From: Aporrectodea caliginosa
Lineage: Eukaryota; Annelida; Clitellata; Crassiclitellata; Lumbricidae
DNA length: 64,000 nt
NCBI GenBank assembly: GCA_020284085.1
Contig: JACEVL010000083.1
Coordinates: 384,501 to 448,500 of the forward strand
Reading direction: 5' to 3'
Shown here: in pieces, positions 38,001 through 49,331 of the stretch
Numbering within the stretch: the first letter of the stretch is position 1
Layout: the number at the start of each line of letters is the position of its first letter
Program-made: the position numbers and the translations under genes
The notes under the pieces: generated by a model
The model's input: only the letters and a program-made list of their open reading frames with translations
Told to the model about the DNA's origin: nothing
The model's database searches: none

Positions 38001-39424
38001 ATGTGTGCCGTGCTACGGATTGAACTATATGAAACCTTCACTATACACTCTCATTAACCTGGATTCTGAAAGCCCTAGGCATCTGTTACGGGTTTTGTTG
38101 TATACCATGGTCCAGATAGTGGTAGCATATCAGACGGCTGGTGATTGTCAAGACAAATTTTTACATACATGTAATCTTCGTTAACTTGACTCGATAAAAC
38201 GCACGACACTAAATACAGAAATTCTTTATCTAAGCCAACCTTAGGACGACTTGTTCGACTTAGTTACTGGAACTGGTGTCCAACAAATGGAATACTAAAG
38301 TCGTTTGTTCTGATCGAGATCAAAGGTCGAAAAACAGCCAAAACAACACTAGTTCTGCTGAGAAAACTGCATCATAGGAGTTCGTATGACGAACTATTTT
38401 TGAATCCACAGGCAATCCATTTATTACGTGGTGTTGCACTCGGCCCTTCTCTGCAAACATTCAGAGACTGTCTGAGAACGCACTGGTTTACATCAGACTG
38501 ATAGCCATGTGTTCAGCGCTTTTGTGAGGTTCAAAGAGAAGCTATATTAGGTATCTAGATACGCACGCGCATGACGTTATAAATATTGTACGAACGATTA
38601 CGAATAATTATGGGACTTAAGGAATATGTCAGGCATATGGAATTATTGTAATCGTGATGGTTATTCACCGTAATTGTAATTATAATAGCAAACTTCTGAA
38701 GCAATTTCTTAAGTATTAAAAATGCGACTTCTCAGGCGCTCTTCGACTCCTTAGAATCGCTCCAATCACAGCAATATAGTATGACTGAAAAAGAAGTAGT
38801 CTCGACCATCATTATCTTCATTTCTGTTATTATTATTAGATAAGCAATTTCCACGGACCTTGCAACCTGAACTGCCACGAACAGTGACGGACTTGCTCAA
38901 GCGCGTAAACACGCTTCAAGAGACATTGTTATCTAATGCTTAGCGACATTTTATTGCCAAGGCCGTTGAAGTTGACCGTGTCTTACCTTGAGAATTGACT
39001 AATGCAGTTCTCTTCTTCCAGGCCTCCCAAGATCCGCCTGGCTTCTATAATATACAGTCTGTACCTAGAGCTGCTGTATGATTGATAACTTTTGAAATTC
39101 TCCCGCAATCAACTGCACTGGATTCCTCTTACACCCCGCACTCAGTTCAAAGTCTTTATTTTGGTCCTCAACTCCAAGCTGGGTTGTGCTACGAAGTATC
39201 TCAGAGATCTCATTCGCTCTCCTCATTTCGCAGTCACTCTCCGACCTCTCCGCTCTTGAGACCAGCATGATCTCTTTGTCCCGCTAACTACAACCACTTT
39301 GCCTCCATTGGGCATGTCTTGTCAAATGCCATCCCCTTCTCTTTACGTGTTTCCATTCTGTCTGATTCAATTCCTACATCTTTATATCTCCTCAAACCTA
39401 CTTCTTCTTTCGATGTACTCGCAA

Positions 39425-39655
39425 TTCATTCATTCATGCAGAGGACTTATGTAGCGCCCTCCAAGATAACCTACTCAGAGGCGCTTCCAGCCCAACTCCG
39501 GTAATAAAGAACAGTTTTCAAATTTTTTTAAAAGGTGTATGCCGAGTCTCCAGCTAGAAGAACACGAAGATCTGAAGGAAGATTATTCCAGATGGTCGGC
39601 CCAACCACTGAGAAGGCACGAAGTTGCATCTTTGAAGTGGATTGGATCATTGGAG
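39425..39655 (-). mobile_element. LINE 3' end inserted in block Y copy 1 only
   Basis: In minus orientation it encodes RAFSVVGPTIWNNLPSDLRV and carries the tail GCGCCTCTGAGTAGGTTATC...GGCGCTACATAAG. Block Y copy 2 lacks it (empty site near 51260 between GTACTCGCAATT and GGGGCGCTACTCAATGG), so it inserted after the duplication. Confidence 0.75.
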
Positions 39656-40428
39656 CGTTACTCTATGGCCACTGCTGTGAGCGTCTCTATAAACATAACT
39701 AATTAGGCCTACATTACATTACGCCGGTAGCTTTTTACAATGACGGTTATATTGCGTGAGAAATAATATAAGAATGCCAAAACAGAGCTCAGCATTTCAG
39801 CCGTGGTAACCAGTATTTATAACCATATGTAATGGATGCACGGGCCGTCGATGTCTAGTCTACCTTACCTTACCAGATTACTGTGAGACCCTGAGACCAA
39901 TCGAAGCTGATCCTATGGCTGACAGATTTTATATCTTATATAAAGATTGCAAATTTTGACTACGGCTGTGCTTGATGTCTTGTGTATCATAAAACGGAGC
40001 TATAAAATCATTCAATATAATAAGATCATATTAGTTTGTAGTGGATCATCCAACTTCAAACTGAGCAAAAGACAACTGTAAAACTAGGATTACGATTCAA
40101 ACGAGTGAGGTGTTCTTTACATTCGTTTCATTGAGGTCTTAATATTGGTAGTTGTCACCATTTTCAATGTAATAAGGATTTTCTATATCAACTAGAAGCA
40201 AGATAAGGTAGTCCAGAGGATTTAGATACTTGAGTAATTATAACAACAGAAATCGGGGCTCCAATATTTCTTTTAACTGCATCCATGACAGGGTGACCAA
40301 ACCATGTTGAGTTTTATCAGCCAGTAGCCTACTACTTCAAGCTAGCAATTACGCTACCGTGTTTTTCAACAGTGGCGGATTTAGACTTTTTAAACGCTAC
40401 CGTGTATTTTAAAGGTTTCTAATCTACA

Positions 40429-40434
40429 TTTATT
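40429..40434 (-). terminator. Poly(A) signal of the Kunitz A exon
   Basis: AATAAA on the minus strand lies 109 bp past the stop codon. The paralogue has the same signal at exactly the same distance (52003-52008). Confidence 0.65.
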
Positions 40435-40542
40435 TAGCCAAGACACGAGTTAATGAACTAGCAGGTTTCCTTTAATTGTCTTTCATACAGGTTTATGCAG
40501 ATACAGTACTGCTTCAGAGTGTTTCATACGAGATTATGAAAG

Positions 40543-40709
40543 TCAAATCAAGCATGTCTCTTTGCACTCTTCTTCCGAATCGAAAACGTTGTCACGGTCA
40601 CCGCATCCTCCCCATGTGAATATCTTACAATCACTTTCATATGAGTTGTAATACCAGAGATTGACTCCTGCGCGGCACAGTCCAGCAGGTGGCGTCTCCA
40701 GACAGTTCT
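40543..40709 (-). CDS. Kunitz (BPTI-type) inhibitor exon, paralogue A
   Basis: After an acceptor (GCTTTTCAG) the exon starts in phase 1 and encodes one Kunitz domain of 54 residues followed by TGA. The six cysteines have exact BPTI spacing (9, 16, 8, 13, 4). The reactive loop is GLCRAG, so P1 is Arg, which predicts trypsin-like proteases as targets. The FTWGGCGDRDNVF segment matches the family core. Against paralogue B (52117-52283), 27 codons differ and 25 alter the residue. Its signal exon is at 49217-49270 (phase 0 end), which cannot join this phase-1 exon directly. A middle exon like 53595-53658 is needed and was not found in the transposon-filled 8.5-kb interval. The domain itself is undamaged; function of the gene is uncertain. 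Confidence 0.82.
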
Positions 40710-40879
40710 CTGAAAAGCAGACATCATCCTTATCAGGGTCATGTTAGGTCCAATGTATAGGGACTCTAAAAGGCCTATAGCAGGCCATATTTCCTACGGG
40801 GCTGCACGGCTTGGCGAGGAGTTTCACATAAGAGAGGCTGAATTTGGCGTGACGTTAATTTTAAATATCATTCATTATA

Positions 40880-41600
40880 TTGATACTGCGCACGTGATGG
40901 CCAAGATGGCCGCGTGTCTTCATCTGCTTGTTTATTTTGACCATTTGTGCGGTCGAAGTCGCTTTTTGCTCGACTAGTTTTGTTATTCGATTTTCAAAAT
41001 TGCCTAGTATGCGTCCGTGGAGATATTTCTCTCTTTCGTCGCTGTTTTTGGTGGGTTTTGGACGATTTTCGGACGCATACCATCGAAGCCGCTTGTCACT
41101 TATCGCCAGAATGGTTTCGTCTGCCGAGGGGTTTCAGGTTGTAACCTGTACAACAAAGCCTTCGGTTATGGCGCCCAACGTTCTACATCGGTGACACTAT
41201 TCGACCAGTTGCCGGCTACCACGAAAGTCGTCCTCTCCAGATCCAGTGCCAGAGGGCAACGTTTTCTACCATCTGAGAGGAACTGCCATGGTGTCGAGGT
41301 GCGTATGGTCCGACCCTCGTCGCCTGTCGTCATTCCTCTTTTTCGACGCTACCGCGACCACGAACTTCGAATAACGTGCCAACCATCAGCTCTGGATGGG
41401 AATCTGTTGACTTGCTCTTCGTGTTTGCGGGATCTTGCCAGTGTTGTCTCTTCTAGTCATCTGTTATTCGAGCTGTGTTCGTTTTCTACTGTCTGGTCAT
41501 ATTGACTCTAACATCATTTAGAATAGCGCAGGGAGCGCCTCTGAGTAGGAATCTCGAAGGGGCGCTATATAAATTTTTGGAATGAGTGAATGAATTAAAT
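40880..41600 (+). mobile_element. Internally deleted LINE derivative
   Basis: It starts with a leader-like region (GGCCAAGATGGCCGCGTGTC; GGTTTCAGGTTGTAACCTG) and ends with the standard tail GGGAGCGCCTCTGAGTAGGA...GGGGCGCTATATAAATTT plus GAATGAGTGAATG. No endonuclease or reverse transcriptase lies between. Open frames at 40928-41505 therefore probably come from a LINE 5' region and not from a host gene. Confidence 0.5.
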
Positions 41601-41779
41601 AGCCGCGTCGTCATTGCTTAACGTCAAAGTGCATAGCAATGACGTCTCCGAAGCGCCAAATCACCAGCACCAATCAATATGTCTCCGACGTTTACATCTG
41701 TCATTTGCAATGTAGGTTTCAGTTGGCTATATATATATATTATATATAGTTGTATATTTATATAGAGTTTTTTCGAATC

Positions 41780-42195
41780 GTCACAACGACGTATCAACGA
41801 CTACATGCATTGCGTATGCTCAGGTCACACGGTCTCTTGCGGGTGGCGTTAAAAGCTGTTACAGAAGCAATTACAGTACATGACATTGTATCTTGGCCGT
41901 TGTATGCTGTCCCACCATGGTGGGGCTATGTGGCTGCAGCAGACCGCCAAAGACTGGAATGGTTCCTAGCCAAAACAGTTCGGATGGGATATTTATATAA
42001 AGGAGGTGCCACAATGGAGGTGCGGGTTGGTGCAGCACAGACCGTCTCCTCATGGCCATCGAGGGCAGCCGAAACCAGGCGTTGCGTAACCTGTTCCCAC
42101 CGCTCATCCAACGCCGTTAAGCCTTCGTCTTGCAAAGACGATAAAAATTTTATATCTAGGGTTTTATACAAACATATCAATCATCCATGCCAATA
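41780..42195 (+). mobile_element. LINE reverse transcriptase C-terminal fragment, second clade
   Basis: The plus strand encodes LYAVPPWWGYVAAADRQRLE and FLAKTVRMGYLYKGG, and ends DDKNFISRVLYKHINHPCQ then stop. This matches the LINE pattern (SPAWWGF.SAADRQR.E.FL.R..R.G...DHNFI.R.L) common in CR1/Rex1-like elements. It differs in sequence from the 45.4 kb element. Its 3' region with GATT repeats is duplicated at 42340-42740. Confidence 0.72.
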
Positions 42196-42339
42196 ACAAA
42201 TTTAAAAGCAAATATTCTTAACTATTTAGATTGATTGATTGATTGACTGAATCTCTTTTGCTTTATTAATCAACTTCAACTGTAAGCTATAGATGCCGTT
42301 TGTCATCTGGCATTAAGACCTTCGTCAGCGAGATCACGA

Positions 42340-42745
<406 letters not shown>

Positions 42746-42763
42746 ATTAACAATAAAACGAAT

Positions 42764-42819
<56 letters not shown>

Positions 42820-42821
<2 letters not shown>

Positions 42822-43970
42822 GGGCCGGCCTTAGGCACAGGCAAAGCAGTCAGTTGCCTAGGGCGCCAAGATCTAGGGGCGCCATTTTCACAAAAAGTGA
42901 GTTTTAACAGTTATATGTTTTTCTCTCTTTAAGCCATTTTTTCAATTAAAATGATTATTTTAATTTGAATTCAAGACTTTTGTGTATGGAACAAATTTAA
43001 AAACAACTATTGATTTCATTGCACCTTTTGAAGTAGGCCTACTGTAATTCAATTTCAACGCCCCAAAAATTTTATTTTGACCATTTAAAATTTATTTATT
43101 CACGCATGTGTGTACTCTGGAGTTTGTGTCTAATTGTCCTGACTGTCGATAAATCTGATTCTGATACAGTGACAGCTTTCAATTGAAAATGCCAACAATT
43201 AAAGAAATATTGTAGTATAATATATTTAATCAATGCAGCTTTATTCCTTGACCGCCGAGCAGACTTGGCAGTTGCAGTAATTGAGTTAATTACCTGTAAA
43301 AAATCTGTACATTTACATCTTTATAGCAGTTTTCTTACTTATGTCTAAATCAGTTTATAGATTTGATCTTATAAAATTAAAGTCTTAATTTTGAAAATTA
43401 GATAAAATCCTATGAAGCATCAGAAGTAATCGGGTGCTCAAAATTGTAAGATAAAACAAGAAACAGAAAGTCGTATCAGAAAGCAACTCGGATGGCTTCC
43501 CAACTATTTCAACAAAACTGAAACTACTTTAGCTGTTAGTGTTAGTGCCCAGTCATCAGCTAGTAGGCCTAATTCATTTGTAATGTGCTAATATTGCAGG
43601 TATTTGATTAAATTGCTTTCAGCTTTATCGTGTCTTGATAAAATGAACCTGACGGTGAAAAACTACAAAGTACAAACAGAAAAAGGTTTCTGGTTACTTG
43701 CACAATGTTTTTTATATATTTTTTAGTACCGTAATTGGACTGTTTCGGTAATTTGAAGTGTTTTTGCTTGTTAACACCCCACCCCAAAGATTCAAAATTA
43801 TCCAGGGTTGAGTGTACTAATAAAAAATAATTACAAATAAATGACGCGTTGAGCGTAATGTTTTGGCTGGTGCATCACTGAGTTGTGACGTCGGGTGGAC
43901 CGTGGAGTGGGGGAGAGGGCGCCAAATGTATGCTTTGTCTGGGGCGTCAAAAGGGATATGGCCGGCGCTG
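42820..43970. mobile_element. Non-autonomous hAT element, 1151 bp, TSD ATCATCAT
   Basis: The ends CAGGGCCGGCC and GGCCGGCGCTG are inverted and flanked by ATCATCAT on both sides (42812-42819, 43971-43978) inside an ATC microsatellite. GGGCGCCAAGATCTAGGGGC near the left and GGGCGCCAAATG near the right resemble each other. No coding region seen. Confidence 0.82.
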
Positions 43971-44137
43971 ATCATCATCATCAAGTGGGACATACCTTCA
44001 TAACTCTTTAGCCATCGATTTGGACCACCATCAATCTGAAAAGATTAACATAACATAGTAATTGTTTGAAGTGTTTCTGTCTTAGAACCACTGCAAGTTA
44101 ACTTATAATGTAATTTTAATTGTAATTATAATTGAAC

Positions 44138-44210
44138 ATTTGTATGGCGCCACTCAGAGATTCAGAGGCGATCGCCCCTGAATCTCTGAGTGGCGCCATA
44201 CAAATTTTTA
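44138..44210. repeat. Foldback: LINE tail joined to its inverted copy
   Basis: Arms of about 30 bp (TTTGTATGGCGCCACTCAGA ... and its complement) meet at a GCGATCGCC centre. The right arm is an extra inverted copy of the terminal LINE tail found once in the 48.8 kb element. Confidence 0.85.
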
Positions 44211-44940
44211 AATTTTATTTATTCCGACCCATGGCTCTAACCAATAAGATAGTCTTCAGGCGTTTCCGAAACAGAGGAAGAGCAAGACTGAAGAGCTCTA
44301 GACGCAATTCATGCGGAAGATGATTCCAACTGGAGGGGCCGACATAAGCTAAGCTTCTGGATTGAGCAGATGCACCACGCATGCGAGGGACAACCAGGAG
44401 GCCTCTGGCGGCCGAGCGGAGAGCAGAGCGACCAGGGAGTCCACAGTGTCCACAGTGTCAAAGGCGGCACTGACTTCAAACAGTGCGAGAAGAGTGACGT
44501 GACTTTGGGCGACTGCACTAAAGACGTCAGCAAGTAGGCGAGTGATGAGAGATTCAGTAGAGTGGTACTTCCTGAAACCGGATTCGAGAGGAGGCATTAG
44601 TGAGTTGGTGTCAAGGTAGTGAACGAGCTGAAGTGAAATGCATTTTCTAAGAGTTTGGAGAGGAAGGAAAGGTTGGAGATGGGGCGATAGTTGGAAGAAG
44701 AGCCTGGGTCTAGGCCCTGGCGCTTAAGCGATGGAAACACAACTTCCCTTTTGTGTGGGACTGGAACAGAACCCTGAGCCAGAGAGGAGTTACATAATAA
44801 CAGTAAAAATGGAAGAAATTCGTCAATAAACTCTTTGAATATAAATGGAGGAAGCAGATCCGGCTTGCACGACTTCGACGAAGAGTCCTGAATGAGACGG
44901 CTGAGATGCTTAATGCTTAATGACCCATCCTTCCAAGCTT
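44162..44940 (-). mobile_element. 5'-truncated, internally deleted LINE
   Basis: In minus orientation it encodes LIQDSSSKSCKPDLLPPFIF, RQGLDPGSSSNYRPISNLSF, FRKYHSTESLITRLLADVFS and LFEVSAAFDTVD. It then jumps to the C-terminal GRSALRSA...WNHLPHELRLELF region. Relative to the 45.4 kb copy, the palm, YADD motif and thumb (about 0.9 kb) are missing. The copy is close in sequence to the full element, so it is young but defective. Confidence 0.82.
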
Positions 44941-44944
44941 CCTC

Positions 44945-45430
44945 GTAAAAGCTGTGATAGTGTCTGTCGCTATGTTTCTTTCGGCTGCTTAAACAATATA
45001 TGCCTCTTTCCAGCATATTCGTTAAGAGAATCAAAGCAGATGGAATATGTGACAATTGCAGGCGCTCCAAAGTAATCCATTTCACTTCAACGGCTCTGCC
45101 AACATCGGTCACTTGAGGGTCGTTCGAGGTTCGGCGATCGTTGGCTGAGGCACAAACATGACATTAGCAAGCCGACAACGAGACAACCCATTCTTAGGGT
45201 TGCACGGCTGAACGCGAATTCGTTTCTTAGGCTCTACATGTTTGCGGAAACCCGCCAATTGCAACGCTTCTAGTTTTACGAGCAAAGTTTCCTTAATGTC
45301 TTACTTCGTGTTCGAAATAAACGCTTTGCAACACTAGAGCAGGGCTTGAAGATATACCTAAAAAGAGCTCTATTGTGTCTTAATACATACACTCACGCAT
45401 TCATACATTTGTACACATACATGCATTTGG
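44945..45430. other. Intron or intergenic DNA, nothing recognised
   Basis: Checked for a linker exon like 53595-53658 (CTTCGCAG acceptor, IAEQR-like start); none seen. Confidence 0.45.
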
Positions 45431-45649
45431 CAGACTAGCGCTCCGGCGTGTGTGGCCGCCGACCTGCTGGCTCTTGTCTTAACATCGATTTTTGGATATA
45501 CTTCGGGCGTTTTTCGTTTAACTGTTTGCGTTCATGTACTTGTTTAACCTCCTGGATTCCTATGTTCATCAGTTTTTGGTCATTTAGCGTATATTTACGG
45601 ACTTTTGCTCGATTTTCATCAGCGATGTTTCCGTCAAACATACACAGTC

Positions 45650-47938
45650 ATGACAGAAGTTCCTGCAGCCATTAGGTATGACTCATCAGAGCTTCGCTCC
45701 TACAACCGACCGTCTCTCCCCATCCCTCGTGCCGTCCGCAAGACCCTATTCAGCCTGCGCATCTGGCGCCCGGCTGACCGACGGCCCGAGCATCTCTCTT
45801 CCACGACGCGTCGGCCTACAGCTGCACCTGCAGACTCCTCCTCAGCCTCCTCCTCTCCGTCTCAGTCTGAACCTCCGCCTGCGCCTCCTGCCCTGACCTC
45901 CCCACTGTCTTCGCCGACAGTGTGTGGTGGAACAGAGGGTCTGAGACTCGGGACACTCAATGCTCACTCGTTGGGCAATAAGTTTATGGAAATCGCCAAC
46001 ACAATCTCTCATCATAGCCTTGACATTCTCGTCGTAACGGAGTCCTGGCACTCCACTTCATCTGACGTCTCAGTTCGTCGTGCAGCCCCCACGGGCTACT
46101 CGTTCCTTGATGCTCCTCGTCCGCTCGACGCCTCATCTGACCCATTGGCGCAGAACTACGGGGGCATTGTAGTCTTTTATCGAGATCATCTTCGAGTTAA
46201 AAAGATACCTCTTCCCATTTCCCTCTCCACCTTCGAGCTCCTCAGCTTCTCCTGCTCTTCCTCCAGAGGGCCATTCACTGTCCTCACCCTCTACCGGCCT
46301 GGCTCCTCTCCGGTGACGCCAGCCTTCTTCTCCGAGTTCTCTGCGCTTCTGGAAATCTTCTCCACCTACAACAGCCAGCTGATCATCACTGGAGACCTTA
46401 ACATTCACCTGGAAGACCCTTCTCTTCCGGAATCTGCTCGCTTCCTGGACCTCCTCTCTCAGTTTGGCCTCATCCAGCACGTAGCTGAGCCTACACACGT
46501 TCTTGGGGGTTGGCTAGATGTCGTTATCACGCGAGAGGATTGCGGCATCACCGACCTTAGAGTGGAACCTCCTTCCATCTCCGACCATGGGCTTCTACTC
46601 TACAATATTCCATTCCTCTCCGCTCAGCCAACATACGCCCTTCGCCACTCCCGTGGCTGGAGAAATTTAAACCCGGAAGCCTTTCGCACTGGATTGCTGA
46701 ATAGTCCTCTCTGCGTTGATCTATCTTCACAGGCTGAGAACTCAACCGAGAAACTCTTTGCTCTCTTTGACTCGACGGTTCTTCCTCTCATCGACACTCT
46801 CCTCCCGCTCCGATCACACCGGATCCGCCACAGGCCACTCGTGCCCTGGTTCGACTCTCACTGTCGCACCCTACGCCGGGACGTCAGACGCCTGGAACGC
46901 AGATATCGTCGCTCTCGCGATCCGGCGGACCGTCTCGTCTGGATTCAACACCTCCGAGAGATGCACAGAGATTTTCGCGCCAGGGAAACGTTATACTGGG
47001 AGGAGCTGATAGTCCGTGAGAGGAGTAACCCGCGTCGACTATGGTCCTCACTCGCTGGTGTCCTCGGTCGCTCCGCTGCACCATGCTCTCCTACTCAACC
47101 TTCGTTCACTGCCAACGATTATCTGGATTATATAACCGAGAAGATTGCCGTGACCCGTCGATCTACCGAGGGCTCTCCGCCTCCCTCCTCCCCCCCTACC
47201 GCAGCCAGTCTCATCGGATGGGAGCCTCTAAACAAGGATGCTCTCAGCTGCCTCATTCAGGACTCTTCGTCGAAGTCGTGCGAGCTGGATCTGCTTCCTC
47301 CATTTATAATCAAAGAATTTATGGACGAATTTCTCCCATTTTTACTGTTAGTATGTAACTCCTCTTTGGCTCCAGGCTCTGTTCCAGTCCCACACAAAAG
47401 GGCAGTGGTCTTTCCATCGCTTAAGCGCCAGGGCCTAGACCCAGCCACTCCTTCCAACTATCGCCCTATCTCCAACCTGTCTTTCCTTTCTAAACTCTTA
47501 GAAAAATGCATTTCACTTCAGCTCGTTCACTACCTTGACACCAACTCACTAATGCCTCCTCTCCAATCCGCTTTTAGGAAATACCACTCTACTGAATCTC
47601 TCATGACTCACCTTCTTGCTGACGTCTTTAGTGCAGTCGACCAAGGTCACGTCACTCTTCTCGCACTGTTCGATGTCAGTGCCGCCTTTGACACTGTGGA
47701 CCATGCCATCCTCCTTGAGCGCTTATCTAAATCTTTCGGCATTGCTGATTCAGCCCTTCTTTGGTTCCGCTCTTTTCTTTCTGGCCGCTCTCTCTCTGTC
47801 GTCTTCGGTTCCACCCGCTCTCCCTGGACTTTTATTCCATACGGTTTGCCCCAAGGTTCAGTCCTGGCACCACTCCTCTACATTCTCTACACCGCCGACC
47901 TTTCAGACATACTCACTCTCAAGGGGTCTCGGCTCATC
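45650..47938 (+). pseudogene. LINE ORF2, N-terminal part: endonuclease and RT fingers/palm
   Basis: It starts at ATG 45650 (an ATG at 45605 is also in frame). A Pro/Ser-rich N-terminus precedes an APE-type endonuclease beginning LRLGTLNAHSLGNKF, with DILVVTESW, GGIVVFYRD, IITGDLNIHL and SISDHGLLLY as the metal- and catalysis-bearing motifs. RT motifs follow: NYRPISNLSFLSKLLEK, FDVSAAFDTVDH and GLPQGSVLAPLLY. The frame is lost between about 47920 and 47940, just before YADD. The protein would nick DNA and prime reverse transcription of its own RNA. Confidence 0.88.
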
Positions 47939-48819
47939 AGTACGCCGATGACACCCAAGCCTTTGCTCATGGTCCAGCCAGCACAGCTGCTTCACTGGTC
48001 GCGAGGGTCCTTGAGGCCACCACGACGCTGGACCTTTGGATGTCTTCTAACCGTCTCCGCCTTAACTCAGACAAAACTCAATTCATTTGGCTTGGCGGTA
48101 GAGCCCAACTAGCCAAGATTGACATGGAATATCTCCGCACTACTTTCCCACACGTCCATTACTCTGTCTCAGTTCGGGATCTGGGCGTTAGCCTGGATCC
48201 AGTTCTCTCATTTTCAGACCATGTCAATCGTATCTCTCGAACATGCCTTTATCATCTACGCCAAATTCGCACCATCCGTCACTCACTCTCTCCTCACGCG
48301 GTCAACACTCTCGTCCATGCACTGATCTGTACAAGGGTTGACTTCGGCAACTCCATCTTTGCCGGTCTCTCTTCATTAAACCTCTCCAAGCTTCAGTCCA
48401 TTCTTAACGCCTCCGCCCGCCTTATCTGTGGTCTCCCAAAGTACTCTCACATATCTACCTTCATTCGGGAAACTCTTCACTGGCTTCCTGTGCCCCAGCG
48501 CATTCAATTCAAAATTCTTACACTTATGCGCAACTCTCTGCTCGGGGTAGCTCCTTCATACCTTCAGGCCTTATGCACATCGGTTTCTACACTTCCTGGT
48601 CGCTCTGCTCTGCGCTCTGCCACCAGAGGCCTTCTGGTTGTCCCCCGCATGCGTGGTGCAACAGCTCAATCCAGAAGCTTTGCCTATGTCGGCCCCTCTA
48701 CTTGGAACCATCTTCCGCATGAATTGCGTCTTGAGCTCCTCAGCCTTTCTCTTCCTCTGTTTCGGAAACGCCTGAAGACTATCTTATTTGTTAGAGCCCT
48801 GGGTCGGGAGCGCCTCTGA
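47938..48819 (+). pseudogene. LINE ORF2, C-terminal part: YADD, thumb and tail
   Basis: In a different frame from the N-terminal part, it resumes at HQYADDTQAFAHG, holding the catalytic YADD. Then come LRLNSDKTQFIWLG, SVRDLGVSLD, LHWLPVPQRIQFKILTL and AYVGPSTWNHLPHELR...FRKRLKTILF, to a TGA at 48819. The YADDTQ box and SVRDLGV signature fit the L2/CR1 group. One small indel separates the two halves. Confidence 0.88.
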
Positions 48820-49216
48820 ATCTCTGAGTGGCGCTATACAAATGTTCAATTACAATTACAATTACAATGCATACATACATATATACATACAAAAATTTTA
48901 CGTAAATACCTAAACACATACACATATATGCATATATGAATTCATGCATATATACATTCCTACATGCAAGCAATATATCATATCAAATCAAATCTAAACT
49001 GTTTTATTGAAGCCGTATCAAATCGCAAAACATTCCAACATGATATATCAAGATTGGCCGCAAGAGGAGTCCCAAAATCGATCAAGATCCCGCTAACATA
49101 GCATACATATATGCACTGGGATTCTTTGGAATGCAAATCTCGGGCTCAAAAGATGAGAGACAGATGTCTTAACAAGAAGCATAAATTAAAATGGACAGAT
49201 TAAATGTACATATTAC

Positions 49217-49270
49217 CTGGACGACAGCCAACAAAAGGATGAAACCGACAAATGCGACTGACATCTTCAT
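49217..49270 (-). CDS. Signal-peptide exon, locus A
   Basis: ATG to donor: 18 codons, MKMSVAFVGFILLLAVVQ, a compact signal peptide ending exactly at a CCAG|GTAATA donor in phase 0. It sits about 55 bp below a TATA box. The paralogue at 55395-55448 differs at only three codons. By phase it needs a phase-0 second exon; the only one recognised downstream is at 35825-35885. The Kunitz exon at 40709 has the wrong phase for direct joining. It may therefore lead either the Kunitz A product through an unseen exon, or the antistasin product through 35.8 kb. Confidence 0.72.
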
Positions 49271-49323
49271 GTTTGTGCTTTGCTCGAATCGTTGCAAATG
49301 CTGACGTAAGAGCGTCTTTCAGA

Positions 49324-49331
49324 TATTTATA
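49324..49331 (-). promoter_or_regulatory. TATA box of locus A
   Basis: TATAAATA on the minus strand, 54 bp upstream of the ATG. It is conserved with surrounding bases (ACGTCAGCATTTGC) in locus B. Confidence 0.7.

Larger units (their letters stand above)
38455..40860. repeat. Segmental duplication block Y, copy 1 (Kunitz exon inside)
   Basis: It aligns in order with 49885-52400 over about 2.3 kb, typically about 85 percent identical by eye. It includes an old LINE 3' region (about 38970-39420 and 50770-51330), the Kunitz exon and its poly(A) signal. The LINE tail at 39425-39655 is present only in this copy. Confidence 0.85.
45436..48868 (+). mobile_element. Nearly full-length L2/CR1-like LINE
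   Basis: A 5' leader (45436 to about 45650), one long ORF with endonuclease and reverse transcriptase, the 3' tail GGGAGCGCCTCTGAATCTCT...GGCGCTATACAAATG and an (AATTAC)n end. It is inserted between ACAT-rich flanks, which hide any target duplication. It is the best-preserved LINE in the window and is inactivated by one visible frameshift before YADD. Confidence 0.9.

Noticed and set aside
38090..38450. Possible separate gene between LINE fragments
   Set aside because: No open frame of useful length and no splice-bounded exon; only the start of the duplicated block follows.
40928..41505. Overlapping plus frames of 88 and 162 codons
   Set aside because: They lie inside an element ending with the LINE 3' tail and resemble a LINE leader region. 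No domain, and overlapping frames are equally open.
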